Of a stretch of DNA of 64,000 nt, positions 1 to 11,509 are shown piece after piece. The notes under the pieces are model-generated. The model did no database searches, was not told the DNA's origin, and saw only the letters and a list, made by a program, of their open reading frames with translations. Source of the stretch: Centrapalus pauciflorus (lineage: Eukaryota; Streptophyta; Magnoliopsida; Asterales; Asteraceae); NCBI GenBank assembly GCA_020465985.1, contig JAANYP010005943.1, forward strand, positions 449,709 to 513,708, read 5' to 3'. A program made the translations under genes and the position numbers. Numbering within the stretch: the first letter of the stretch is position 1; every line of letters starts with the position of its first letter.

Positions 1-2650
1 AGTTAATCTCCTCTCACATTAAGAAGGGGGTGTGATTAGCAATTGAGGGGGTGTGCGTATAGAATTGTCCATACTGAAATTGTAATTTCGACATGAAAAG
101 GATCATAATCCTAATTTATAAAAACTAAATATATATGAGTATTATTAATTAGTATTTAACTAAATATATATAATAAATTGAATTTTTTTGTTTAAATGAT
201 ATATATGATAAAAAGAGTTTTTAGGCTAATGATAGTTTTTTCAAAGAATAATTACCAAAACATAGTACTTTTAATTGTATTTACTAAAAAATGATGGTTT
301 TGCTTTTTAACTAATTTTTTTATATATGCTTCTTCTTCTTCATTTTTAACTTAATACAATTTTCAAAACAATTTTTTCTACAAATTATTTTTCACTCAAT
401 TCTTCTTCCTACTCACTTTAAATTTCATTAAGAAAATTTGACATAAAATCAAGGGTAAATTATAAATTTCGTCCCTATGGTTTACTAAAAATTATTGATT
501 GAGTCATTTAACTTTAGAATTTACACTGACAATACTTGTGGTTGAAGTTTTATTACGGATTTCGTCCTTTGGTCATTTAGAACAACCATTTTTCTCTTAC
601 TTGTTTAATAATTATTATTAATGTTGTTTTTATTATTAATTCTATTATTATAAAATAATAAACTAATCCAAAATAATTATAAAATCAATTAGATTAATTT
701 AATGTAGAACACATAAAATTATTAATCAATATTTGTAAAGACATATGATAATTATTTAATAACTAAAAACTAAAAAAATAATGTTTTGAATCAAAAATCA
801 TAGACTAACTTTAAAACAATTTAAAAATCACTATAACAAATTAAAATATAAAATTTTAAATAATTGTGTATGATCATATAGTTTTATTTGTATTGATAAA
901 GTTAGTTTTCTAATATGAACGCGTTGCATGATTTTTAAATTTAGTTGTTTTGATCGATTTATTGAAAAATATTGTAAGTTGTTTCTATTGGTTAAAATTC
1001 ACCATTGAAATTTTTTTTAAATTTAATTTGAATTGAGTAATAAAAGAACCGGTTTGAAGAAAAAAATATTTTTGAAATAAAATTATTTTTTTAAATTGAG
1101 TAAAAAAAGAAAGATCATTTACAAAAAAAAGAAGAAGACCATTTTTGGATAAAAAAAGGCTAGGTGTAAACTATCATATATTATTAGGCTTAAAACCAAA
1201 ACTACTGTTATCTTTTAGTAAATAAAATTAAAACTATCATTATTTGGGAAATAAATATAAAAATACAAGGTTCTAGTAAAAAAAGACCCAAGTTAAAAAT
1301 GGTTGGTGATTTTACTTGAAATTTACTCTTTAATTTCGTGTTATATTAATGTAGATCCAATTTTAAGTCAATCCATATGTGTCTTGTTTGTATCGAGTTA
1401 CTTATGTTTGGGTTATGCCTTGAGAAATTGTGAATTTAAGTAGGGGTGTTCAAACTAAACCAAAAACCAAGCCGAATCATTTAATCCAAAAATTGAAAAA
1501 TGAAAACCGAAAAACCAATATACAACATGACAATTTGAATAATTTGACTTTCATTTATAAAAAACCACAAATAATCAAAACAAATGAAACATATATACAT
1601 GCCAGTTATGATATATTCTCGTACGCTGCGACAACAGTACGAGTCTTTAAAATTTAACTCGATTATAATTGGTAAGATAATTTTAAATTAATATTAACAT
1701 TAAATTTTAAAAATGAAAAATGAAGTTGGAAATTTGAAACACTTAATATAGGATTTAAAGATATAACCTTTAGTTTAAAATTTTTAAAAAGAATAAAATG
1801 TTTATTAAATCAATTAGATAATTCTAGATAAAATATTTAAGGCAAAATTTAAAAGTATTTTAAGTCATTTAATTATATTAGCCTTCATTTAATATTCTCA
1901 TTTTTCTTAAATAAATTATTATCAATTGAGAGAGTTATGAGCTGGAAAATGAAATTTAGGAGAGTCCTCGAGAAATGACATGTGACAATAGTTAACCTAA
2001 TATGCATGCATGCATGCCTCGTTTCTTTTTGCAACGTACCTCTCTCCACTCTCTAGACTAAGGACAATAATTGAATTGTAATTTTGAGTAGAGCGAAGCT
2101 AGAGTCACCGAGGAAGAGGAAATGTCTCGCAGTCGCATAGAAGTAGAAGATGAATTGAATGGGCGATGGTCGTTTGTGAAACCAGTTGTTCAGTGAGTTT
2201 CTTCATTGTTCGATCACTAGGAGTATGCATGGAGGACTAGAGACGTTATTGGTGGAGCCGTTCACAGCCACGTTAATTGAACTGAAGCAAAGAAAGGTGT
2301 CGTTGTTCTGGCCACAATATTACGTACCTCAATCATGATTCGATCATGACTGGAAATTAATTTTGGAACTCACTCGAAATCATCCCAACACTCGTGATAC
2401 AAGTATCATATGTGTTGTTGTTAATTTAGATACTTTTGACATCATTCAATGAAACAACAAAAAAAGGAGGCAACTTTGAACTCTGCATTAATATATATTT
2501 TTCTTCAAATTAATTAATACATATTATTTGCTGCATGCACATGTGGAGGGAGTGTTTTTAACTATACAGATGTAATATTGTTTTATTTATGTATACTATT
2601 GATCGACTTATTGTGGAGGTATGTTTAATTTTCTTATGACTTTATATAAC
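1..2650. other. AT-rich non-coding flank
   Basis: No convincing gene is seen here apart from one tiny possible exon at 2122-2196. The stretch is strongly AT-rich. A segment near 1440 begins TAGGGGTGTTCAAAC, which resembles the terminal inverted repeat of the hAT-type MITE at 7351-7895, but no matching right end was found. The segment at about 450-600 resembles diverged plant retroelement sequence. The short open frames here have low-complexity, AT-driven translations. Confidence 0.6.
2122..2196 (+). pseudogene. possible first exon or small gene fragment
   Basis: An ATG opens a 24-codon frame (MSRSRIEVEDELNGRWSFVK...) and ends at TGA. The stop overlaps a good splice-donor-like context (CA|GTGAGT), so it may be a first exon rather than a complete ORF. 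Composition here is more balanced than in the surrounding AT-rich DNA. I do not recognise the protein and could not identify a second exon. The piece lies about 0.5 kb before the left boundary of the segmental duplication and is not present in the second copy. Confidence 0.2.
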
Positions 2651-2736
2651 TTTGCCAAAGTTACATTTGAATTGGTAAGTGTAATTGGTTTTGTTAATCT
2701 AATCTATATCTATATCTATATCTATCTCTATCTCTA

Positions 2737-3223
2737 TCTATACTATTAAAAGAGTAACTATACTAATTTCTGGTGAACCCACCATGAATCGACACGTGAC
2801 ATTTATGAAATTTAAAATTAATAAACGGGAAATTTAAATCAAATCTATCCAAATATAATATAATCCACTTTTAAATTCAAATAAAATAAAATCTAATACT
2901 CTACTAACTTACTAATTAAATCTATCCAAATCTAATATAATCCACTTTTAAATTCAAATCAATTCAAATAAAACAAAATCTAATAATCTACTAACTTATT
3001 AATTATAAGATAATATCATAAAAGTTTTAATATATATATATATATAAGAAAATAATTACTCTTCATATATATTTAGAAATATACAACATTAATAGGTCAT
3101 AATAAATAATAATATCATCTTATATACTTTTGTTTAAAAAATAATATTTATATCTTTATTTTTTTATTTATTATATTTTATATGTTTTAAAAATATCCGC
3201 GTAATACACGGGTAATAAACTAG
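2737..3223 (+). mobile_element. short non-autonomous Helitron
   Basis: The element starts TCTATACTATTAAAAG after a host A and ends with the hairpin CCGCGTAATACACGG, then GTAATAAA, CTAG and a host T. These are the A|TC...CTAG|T rules for Helitron insertion, without target duplication or inverted repeats. At 487 bp it is non-coding. Its early CACGTG inverted repeat has lost the left arm compared with the copy at 24689-25178. It appears to have inserted into the 5' end of another Helitron. Confidence 0.85.
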
Positions 3224-4163
3224 TATTATAATAAATGAGAACAATCCTTGCCACGTGTCATTATCCTAATACACTAATTTTTTATTTTCCCGCTCTTTTT
3301 CCAAAAATAAAAATGAACATTAATTTAAGTAACATGCATATCATTTATTGACTTAATTTTTAACTTTAGTATTTAAACTTTTTATTTTTTTATTTCCTAA
3401 ACTAGTTGAAATTACAACTAATACTCATTAAAAGTTTTCAAAATTAACAAGCTAAAATTAAATAAAAAATCAATAAAATAATAAACTTCATGTTTAAATG
3501 TCTCAGATAGTAAATAATTTTAAAAAATAGTAAAATAAAATAATTTAATTTTAAAATATGTTATTTAAAAAATCAATAAAATAATTAACTTCAAATTTAA
3601 ATGTCTGAAAGAATAAAGAAATTTATGAAATAATAATTAAATACTTTAGTATACAATAAAATTAAAAAAAAAATTATTATCAAATCTTTATATGTTAGTT
3701 ATGAAACTTTGACCACACGTTAAGAAAAATAATCATTCAAATTTCAAATGTATTTCCTATAATAAAATTTTGTATCAATATTTTCCAAAACTTCAATAAA
3801 TGTTGCAAAATTTATATTTTAAAATAACTTAATTTCGAATAATCTTAATTGATATTTATATATTAATTTGACGCTAGAATTGTTGTATCAAGTTTTAATC
3901 AGTTAGGCAATAAATATGTATTATTAATTAAAACATCTTCAATAGAAAAACTTGTATATGTTTTAATTTAAGGTCTTTAACAAATTTATACAATTTAAAT
4001 TAATATACTTTATAAATATTAAAAATATAAAATATTTTCTATAGGATTATTGATGATAACACAATAACAAACAAAACAGAATAAAGGTTCAACATTTTTA
4101 AAGAAGATAATAATTGAAATGAATCGCATATGTAAGAGTCATAAAATACTATATTTAAATAAA

Positions 4164-4777
4164 GGGAGAATTTCATATATGTCCCTCTAAAACTGCATAA
4201 TATCATATATACCCAAGCCAAAAAAAGAATTTCATATATATCCTTCTAAAACTTCATAATATCATATTTACCCAATTTAAAACTTTAATATCATATATAC
4301 CCTTTAAAACTTCTAAATATATCAAATATATCCAAATTATTTATTTATTCTTTTTTATTACTTTAAAACTCATAAAAATATTCATTAATAAAGAAATGGT
4401 CAATCTACCCTTTTTATTTCTTAAACTTCATAATATCATATTTACCCAATTGAAAACTCAAAAGTGTATATATGATATTAAAGTTTTCAATTGGGTAAAT
4501 ATGATATTATGAAGTTTAAAAAATAAAAAGGGTAGATTGATCATTTCTTTATTAATGAATTTTTATTATGAGTTTTAAAGTAATAAAAAAGAATAAATAA
4601 ATAATTTGGATATATTTGATATATTTAAAAGTTTTAAAGGGTATATATGATATTAAAGTTTTAAATTGGGTAAATATGATATTATGGAGTTTTAGAAGGA
4701 TATATATGAAATTCTTTTTTTGGCTTGGGTATATATGATATTATGCAGTTTTAGAGGGACATATATGAAATTCTCCC
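4164..4777. mobile_element. fold-back MITE, Mutator-like (9-bp TSD)
   Basis: This 614-bp element is a near-complete palindrome centred near 4470. It begins GGGAGAATTTCATATATG and ends with the reverse complement. It is flanked by a perfect 9-bp direct duplication, TTAAATAAA, at 4155-4163 and 4778-4786. A 9-bp target duplication with long inverted repeats points to the Mutator superfamily. It has no coding capacity, and the full-length foldback could form a long RNA hairpin if transcribed. The duplicate copy lacks it together with its flanks. Confidence 0.88.
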
Positions 4778-5315
4778 TTAAATAAATAATTCAAATATGT
4801 TGAATCTTATTTTTACCGTCTTCTTTTGATTTAAACATTACTTAGAGTCATCTTTTTTTACCATTGACTCAATGATTTTGCCTGTATTTCATCTTTTTAT
4901 TGGTTTTTATTGTATATTAATTTTAAAAAAAATTTAAGGTTCTTAAGGGATTCCATATTTTTATAAATATTTAATATATAACAAAAATTTTTATATCAAT
5001 CCATGTAATACATGAGTTTTAACCTAGTTTTGAATTCTGTAGTTTGTAGGTGTTACTTTGATTGAGTGACAAAAAGGAGAATAGAAAGAAGGAATAAAAA
5101 AATGACAATCAGGTGTTTTAGATACTATTTCGTTATAGTACATACTATTAATGTTTTCACGATCACAATCTTCAGGTGCCCAAAATTATAAAAGAAAAAA
5201 AAAGACAACAAGAACTTGCACAATATTTGCATCGATAATTTTGCTTCTATAAACACACGAAGACATCATTTTAGGTAATATAATAATTTTTAAACTTGTA
5301 TGTGAATTTTATATA

Positions 5316-6027
5316 TCTATACTATATATAAATAAGAAAATCACCTGGAGTTTCTGGATCATTGGATGGAAAGAAATCAATGGTCTAGATCAATGACAAC
5401 TCATAATTATTTATGAAATGTCTCTTATACCCTTAATTAAAATCAATAATTATACCTATGCCATTGTTTTAATTCATTTTCCAAATTTACTACCTTAACT
5501 TAATTACATTACATTACATTAAATTTTGAATTTAATTTTTTCATGAATTAATATTAAATTAATATTTACCTAAAATAAATATGTGTCATTATTATCTTTA
5601 ATGATCATAGTTAAATTCAAATATAAAAAATTGGATTTAAATGTAGAAGTAGTAAATAAAGTTAAAAATTTTTGTTAATTATTTTGCTAACAAGATTTAA
5701 AATTTAATTAATAAAACTTCAATTGTGAATATGATAAAAATTTGAATTAGTTGTGTAAATTATTATTATTATGTATAATAAATGAAAACATCAAATGTCA
5801 CGTGTCACCTCTACGTTCACCAAAAAGATAATTACAACTTATAAAAAATAAAAGATAAATACAATTTAATATTTTTAAAAATGATATATGTACTCTATTT
5901 TTTAATCTGAAAATAATAAAAAAATAAACACAATTATTATTTTTATATGTTTTATTTTTACTCATATACGTTTTATATAAATAAATGTAATTAAAAATAT
6001 CCACGTAATACGTGGGTCATAAACTAG
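5316..6027 (+). mobile_element. short non-autonomous Helitron
   Basis: It starts TCTATACTATATATAAATAAG after a host A and ends with the hairpin CCACGTAATACGTGG, then GTCATAAA, CTAG and a host T. It is 712 bp with no coding sequence. Its 5' 20 bases and its terminal hairpin match the other members, but the interior differs, so it is a separate subfamily. The same element is at 26608-27319 in the duplicate. Confidence 0.85.
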
Positions 6028-7342
6028 TTTTAATAATAATCGGTGTGGGGTGAGCCGCCGCCTAGCTCGACTAGGTTCCAACCCCTTTAAAAAAGTATGC
6101 TGCATTTTTATATTTTTATAAAGGGTGTTACTTTTCGATATCTCCCAGAGCATATAAATGTACAGGACCGGTCCTGTTTGCTTTATTAGTAGATATAAAT
6201 ATAGATATAGATATAGGTTTGCAAGGATCACTACAAAAACTTGTGTGTTAAATCGGTAACCAAATTATAGTGAATAATGCGGATGACATATGAGTTGTAT
6301 CAGTTGAAGCTACTATACAAATATATTTCAATCAGAAGTTATACATATAGACAATATAGGTATTGTTATCTGAATCATGTATGATTCAAAACCCGAGAGA
6401 AATTAAAATTTAATCCTAAACACAAGCTCTTCGTAAATCCTTGTAATCTGAATGATTACAGCGTGTCTTATAATGAGACGGGGGTAGAAGTTGCTAATTA
6501 AATAAAACTATTAAGAAGAGTATTTGAATCAAGTGATTAAGCACCCACTGACAACTTGAATAAGAAACAAAGAAATCAGAGGCACAAAGCGAGAGTTGCA
6601 AGGGAATAAACTGAATATTGTAAAGTTAAGCGATTGGTCATGAGTGGCCAATGAAATGCACGTATATGCTAAAATAAATGTAAGTGTTGGATTCTCATTA
6701 TGTCGATGCGAGACTAGTGAGATGTCCAATATAAAATATTTATTCTACCTAACTGCACATAAAATAAAAGCTTCCGTTAAAAGAATAAAGTGATTTCAAA
6801 TTCAGAAATTCACCAATGAAAAGTCAAACATAAGTATTTACGTATAATTAAACAGAACCAAAAGCTATTTGCTTTGTCAAAGCCTCTTGACCGAATTGCA
6901 AAGTGAATTAATACAGGAAGGTGAGGACTATAAAGTAGAAGATGATGTAAATGGTCGTGGAGACAGTTTTGGAACTCTGATAACCCGAGACCTGACTTCA
7001 ATAACAGAATTTGCCGTCACGTTTAACTAATCACACCGAGAAAGCCTAAGCAAATTGTCGATTTCTATCAAATCGTTTCCCTGGAATTCGATTCTGAATA
7101 GCATTTGTTTTTCATGTCGCTAATGTTCTTATTCGTTGGAAGATTCTAAAGCGTATGATCTCTTCAAGTTCGGGATCATATTTGACTTGTTTGAAATATC
7201 CATCAACCGTTGAAACCGTTGCGAAGAAGATGAGGACGATTGTAACTCCAAATTTTGATTCTTTATTCAAACTCCTGCTTTGTTCGGCGAGCTTTAAGAT
7301 GCAGTATTTCAACATTTTGCCTTAATCTCTCATTTTCGGCTT
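6028..7342. other. spacer with weak gene remnants
   Basis: This is mixed-composition sequence between Helitrons with no complete gene. Short frames on both strands are interrupted. Just before the hAT MITE, the minus strand from about 7342 to 7258 reads a coiled-coil-like stretch (EAENERLRQNVEILHLKARRTKQEFE) before a stop. The part up to 6964 is shared with copy 2 of the duplication; the rest is not. Confidence 0.4.
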
Positions 7343-7350
7343 CTAAACAT

Positions 7351-7895
7351 TAGGGGTGTGCAAAATAACCGAACCCGAATAACCCACCCGAACCGAACCT
7401 TAATCGGGTTAAATGGGTCGGGTTATTCGGTTTCTGGGTTCCTTATTCGGGTTAAATGGTACCCGAATAAGTAATTCGGTTCGGTTTACGGGTAGGATTC
7501 ATGCTTATTCGGGTACCCAAATAACCCGAATAACCCGTTTAATATATATTTTTCATTTTTTTTATTTGTTTATAATTATAACTAGTATTGTTTATATATA
7601 GAACGTAAATATGTAAATACTCATTTTTGATACTCAAAGCATTTAACTCGTTTTACCCAAACTATCGAACTCACTTAACTCGTTTAAACTACTTTGTTGA
7701 TGATTTTATTTTTTATACCAAAACCAAATAACCCATTTAACCCAAACCGAATAACCCGATACCCATTTAACCCGAAACCGATTAACCCGTTCCCTTATTT
7801 GGTTCGGGTTCGGGTAGCTAACCCATACACTCATACCCGAATAACCCGAACCGAATAACCCGATACCCAATTAACCCGCCCGAATAACACCCCTA
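7351..7895. mobile_element. hAT-type MITE rich in CCGAATAACC motifs
   Basis: The ends are TAGGGGTGT and ACACCCCTA, and the element is bounded by a perfect 8-bp duplication CTAAACAT at 7343-7350 and 7896-7903. An 8-bp target duplication is typical of the hAT superfamily. Both subterminal regions carry many degenerate copies of CCGAATAACC or CGGGTTATTCGG. Such motif arrays are commonly transposase-binding regions in hAT elements. It splits a coding-like fragment and is absent from copy 2 because of a later deletion. Confidence 0.88.
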
Positions 7896-7903
7896 CTAAA
7901 CAT

Positions 7904-8047
7904 TCGATCTTCTTGGAGGATTTTGCTTCTCGAGAGACTGCTTACATAAAAGATTTAGCGAATATGGCAGCGCAAATTGAGACCAAGGTAGGTGAGGTGG
8001 ATTCGTTACACGAAGAGTTGACTCCGGTTGTTGCGCCGGAGGATTGA
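7904..8047 (+). pseudogene. gene fragment interrupted by MITE
   Basis: When the MITE and one target copy are ignored, the sequences on either side join into a stretch that is open on both strands. On the plus strand it reads HSIFLEDFASRETAYIKDL..., then a glutamate-rich segment to TGA at 8045. On the minus strand it reads a coiled-coil-like KKIECLEAENERLRQN. I cannot say which strand was coding and I do not recognise the family. Its loss from copy 2 argues that it is dispensable. Confidence 0.25.
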
Positions 8048-8755
8048 TTCCATCTGCTTGTCAATGCAAAGAAAATTATAAGTACTCATAGCAAGTTAGC
8101 ACAAATTAGAAATCAGTTAAGCGATTGATGATTGAAACATCATCAATAAAAGAAACATAAAGTACATATATCAGACTCCCGAAAAGCTCTATAATTAATT
8201 CAAGAGCAAATGAAAAAGAGATATGAACCCACTAATATATAGAGATATTAGCTGAATTGAATGAGATATAAAGTTAAATCCCAAAAATCCATAAAGTGAA
8301 TATATAAATGAAAATTTTGCAATAATACAGATGAGAGATTTAAAAAGTCATAACTGACTCAAGATCAAACGAAAGTGATATATGAGCTAACTCATGTATC
8401 GAGTTGTTATCTGGATTGATTATGGCGTAAAGCATAAAGCTCATATATATTAAGAGAGTATGAATAATAAATTCCTAAAATGATCAAACAGTGAAATATT
8501 GAATCAAATATGAACTCCGAAGAGAAACTTGAGCTTCTTGTGCTTGAGAATCTCAAAGAAATAAAAGGATATGAAATACAAATGGTGCTCGTTCAGTGGA
8601 AACACCACAACGGTTCGTATCAGTCTTGGGAAATCAATAGATATCATAAAAGCTATCTGCCCAAGTCTGTTCGAACATATCTAACTTCGGGAACGAAGTT
8701 TGTGCGTGGCATATATGTATATGTATATATATATATCTGTGTGTGTGTGTTTATA
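8048..8755. other. spacer, AT-rich with one 88-codon frame
   Basis: AT-rich sequence with short, repeated GATATGAAC and AAAGTGAATAT-like phrases. The open frame at 8510-8776 runs into a TA/GT microsatellite and then into the Helitron start, so its C-terminal part is not a real protein. No family was recognised with confidence. Confidence 0.4.
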
Positions 8756-9251
8756 TCTATACTATTAAAAGAGTAACTATACCCAATTCTGGTGAAACCA
8801 CGTGTCGTTACCATGAATCGACACGTGGCATTTATATATTTAAAAAAAAAATAAAGAAATTTAAATCAAATCTATTTAAATCTAATATAATCCACTTTTA
8901 AATTCAAATCAAATCAAATCAAACAAAATCTAATACTATACTAACTTATTAATTAAATTTATCCAAATCTAATATGATCCACTTATAAATTCAAATCAAA
9001 TCAAATCAAAACAAAATCTAATAATCTACTAACTTATTAATTATAAGATAATATAATAAAAGTTTAAAAAAATATATAAGAAAAAAAATACTCTTTCATA
9101 TATATTTAGAAATATACAAAATTAATAGGTCATAATAAATAATAATATCATTTTATATACTTTTGTTTAAAAAATAATATTTATAATTTTACCTTTTTAT
9201 TTGTTATATTTTCTAGATATATTAAAAATATCCGCGTAATACGCGGGCTAG
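8756..9251 (+). mobile_element. short Helitron upstream of the 397-codon gene
   Basis: It starts TCTATACTATTAAAAG after a host A and ends with the hairpin CCGCGTAATACGCGG followed directly by CTAG. The next base is C, not the expected T, so the 3' flank may have mutated. A 10-bp inverted repeat CCACGTGTCG...CGACACGTGG at 8798-8828 carries two CACGTG G-box cores. The element ends 285 bp before the ATG at 9536 and so lies in the likely promoter region. Confidence 0.85.
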
Positions 9252-9437
9252 CATGGTAATATTTAGAGTTTAGACGTAATTCTCCGGAATTTAAGGTTTG
9301 ATAACCATTTGCCCTAAAATATTAAAACCATTCTATAGAAATCAGGCCTAACTGGAGTGAAAACAATATTCATAATTTCTTCTTCTCGCCGCCCAGAGAG
9401 GAGTAGCATAAGCATACGGCTTAAAACCTTCACCGGC

Positions 9438-9456
9438 CGCCGCCGCCGCCGCCGCT
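9438..9456 (+). repeat. GCC trinucleotide run in 5' leader
   Basis: A short (CCG)n tract lies about 80 bp before the ATG, followed by TCCGCCGTCC and a pyrimidine-rich CCCTCTCTCTG. It is the only GC-rich patch in the area and is typical of a plant 5' UTR. The matching tract in the second copy begins near 28863. Confidence 0.5.
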
Positions 9457-9535
9457 CCGCCGTCCACAAACCCTCTCTCTGTTTCAAGGTTTTCGACTTT
9501 ACTACCTTCATTTGTATTGATAATTGTTTTTCGTG

Positions 9536-10729
9536 ATGTCTATGCTGGAACTAATAACCAAAGCTTCGGCTACATCCGAACAGCTACCTTTAGATTCACA
9601 ATATCCGATCGTTCTTAATCCGAATCCTGTTTTACTAAAATTGAAACCTAAAGACGACGAATCAAACGATGCTTCATCCGTTAAACGCGTTGAAGGATGG
9701 AAAATTTCCGAAACTGATATGGAGATTATAGAGTTAGGGCAAAAGTTCTTTAAGAAGTTGAAAATTAAGGTTAAAAACCCTATGTCTTTCAGTAAGGTTG
9801 AGTTTATTAGCATGTTGAATTCGTATCTTGAGAAGAATAGCGAGAAAGTTGGAATGCCGATAGAGTTTAGAGCAAAGGACGAGGGTTATAGTTATACTAA
9901 ACTGCTTATACAAAAGCTAGGGTTTTTGATGGGTGATGGCGTAGTAAGTTTAGTATTGGAGGCTTGTTTTGCTTTTGAAATTTGGGAAATTATAGAAGGA
10001 TTGATTGTTGGTGGATTAGTTGACTGTTCTTGTTGCAAGAATTTGGTTCATAATTTGATTGAGAAAAGGAGGTCTGACTTGGTTTGTTTATGTGTTAAGC
10101 ATGTTTCTAATCTTCAAGTTGCTGATATAATTTTGGTTTTGAGGTTATTCCTTTCTCCGCCTAAAGATGCTTATGGCACCATGATTGTTATAAGGAAGGA
10201 GTGGGAGAGACAAGCAGTTTCAGCCATTAAAATGGCAATGGACAAAAGCCTTAATGAGAAGAAATCAAATTTGGCAAAAGATTCTGCGGTTTTACTCATG
10301 ATGGCTCATGATGAGTTTACGACGAGTGAATTGTGCTTGCATTATCTACTTGCTTCGCCAAATCTTCTTGATGTGATATTCTCAGCTTGTATAAGTAAGT
10401 TGAATGGTTCGGAGATCATGGGTTTTGTACACTATTTGAAGAAGTGGTTGACTAAGTATCAGAAGTTCCCGCAAGCATTTCAGAGTCCTAAACCTTCATC
10501 TACACATGGGTTAAAAGCCTTTGAATCGGTTCCTTCACTTGAACATGTTACCAAGTGTTTTGGGATGGTACTCGATGAGCATTTCTCATCATTAGTGATG
10601 CATCCAGAGTTTTGTGAGGAGGTGAAATCCGTTGAGTTGGTTGTGAATTCTTTGGCCTCGGAAGCTAGATTCTGTTGCACTTTGGCAAACCTAAGTGGAA
10701 TTCTGAAAACCGATGTTAAAGGTGCGTGA
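9536..10729 (+). CDS. conserved plant protein of unknown function, copy 1
   Basis: This is the longest host-like coding frame in the first half: 397 codons, no intron, start ATGTCTATGCTGG, stop TGA. A possible upstream in-frame extension would need a TTG start, so I use the ATG at 9536; a second ATG lies two codons on. The N-terminal 50 residues are proline and lysine rich. The rest looks alpha-helical, with cysteine clusters near residues 160-185 (DCSCCKN, VCLCVKH). No signal peptide, membrane span or catalytic motif is evident. The stop lies in AG|GTGCGT, a splice-donor-like context, so an extra 3' exon cannot be excluded. It matches the copy at 28963-30156 except for a K/E change (SAIKMAMD versus SAIEMAMD). 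I do not recognise the family; a repeat-fold or ribosome-biogenesis role would be a guess. Confidence 0.85.
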   Translation: MSMLELITKASATSEQLPLDSQYPIVLNPNPVLLKLKPKDDESNDASSVKRVEGWKISETDMEIIELGQKFFKKLKIKVKNPMSFSKVEFISMLNSYLEKNSEKVGMPIEFRAKDEGYSYTKLLIQKLGFLMGDGVVSLVLEACFAFEIWEIIEGLIVGGLVDCSCCKNLVHNLIEKRRSDLVCLCVKHVSNLQVADIILVLRLFLSPPKDAYGTMIVIRKEWERQAVSAIKMAMDKSLNEKKSNLAKDSAVLLMMAHDEFTTSELCLHYLLASPNLLDVIFSACISKLNGSEIMGFVHYLKKWLTKYQKFPQAFQSPKPSSTHGLKAFESVPSLEHVTKCFGMVLDEHFSSLVMHPEFCEEVKSVELVVNSLASEARFCCTLANLSGILKTDVKGA

Positions 10730-11393
10730 TATGAATTCTCTTGTATCAATAACATTGAATTGAAAGTATGGTTTCTTTGTCCTTCAATCACAAAGAAAAT
10801 TCTCTTATAGGAATGCTAGTTTTTAATTCATTTATGATTAGTTTTGACGTTTCTTGTCTTATGAAATACCAGTGATTTTTCAGTGCAATTACGTTGATTG
10901 TTGTGGCTTATCTTTTGATATATGCATTACATTTTGCTGCTTTGTGTTATATAAATTTGAAAATGATAAACATACCAGACTCTTAATGTATGTCAGTATG
11001 TATATGTAATATATTACAATTGTATTGGTTCTACGAATGTAACAATAGGTCCCTTATTAAGAACCAGTACGTTGGCACAAGTATTTAACCTTGTTTGGAG
11101 TACGAATTCAACATTCAAGGTTCAGGTTGGAATTGATTCTCTCATTCTTGAGTCACAATAATCACATTTAAAATGCACATTCAAATGCATACTGAGATAT
11201 CAGGTAGTCTATTCTCTTAACCAAGTTTATCTTTGGTCAAATTCCCAGAATCTCTTGCCAAGCAAACTCTAAATGAGGCTATGAATTCAGCATATTAAAC
11301 CAACATCACAAAGCCCTACAAAGTGTAAGCATCCACTAAACATATATTAAATGAGAAAGTTCATAATCTATAACAACCAACTTAGTTAGCTAA
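10730..11393. other. 3' flank of the 397-codon gene
   Basis: AT-rich sequence with no gene. It probably contains the 3' UTR and terminator of the upstream gene, but no single polyadenylation signal stands out. Part of it (from about 11135) was later copied as a palindrome at 60235-60880. Confidence 0.5.
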
Positions 11394-11509
11394 TCACAAA
11401 ATGACAAAACATAATTGCAGCGAAAAACAAACAGAAACACTAGTTGTCAATTCAAGACTACTAACAACATCATGACAACAAAGGTCCATAATGAGATTAA
11501 AAAACATAA

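Larger units (their letters stand above)
2731..5027 (+). mobile_element. non-autonomous Helitron (outer), 5' end interrupted
   Basis: The 3' terminus is clear: a hairpin CCATGTAATACATG, then AGTTTTAAC, CTAG and a flanking T at 5028. This is the same plan as the other Helitrons of this family. The 5' end is inferred. Sequence just after the nested Helitron at 2737-3223 reads TATTATAATAAATGAG and joins to TCTCTA just before it, reconstituting a family-like TCT...TATTA start. An early GCCACGTGTC motif also matches the family layout. No coding capacity is seen. A MULE-type MITE sits inside at 4164-4777. Confidence 0.6.

Noticed and set aside
7360..7890. CCGAATAACCC arrays as an interstitial telomere
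   Set aside because: The unit is not the plant telomere repeat (TTTAGGG), spacing is irregular, and both orientations occur. The stretch has hAT-type ends and an 8-bp target duplication.
8510..8776. 88-codon frame as a chromodomain or retroelement protein (VLVQWKHHNGSYQSWE)
   Set aside because: The resemblance is limited to a few residues, no integrase is nearby, and the C-terminal part is translated microsatellite and Helitron sequence.
9508..9813. Minus-strand frame inside the 397-codon gene
   Set aside because: It is a shadow of the sense frame and has no independent start context or similarity.
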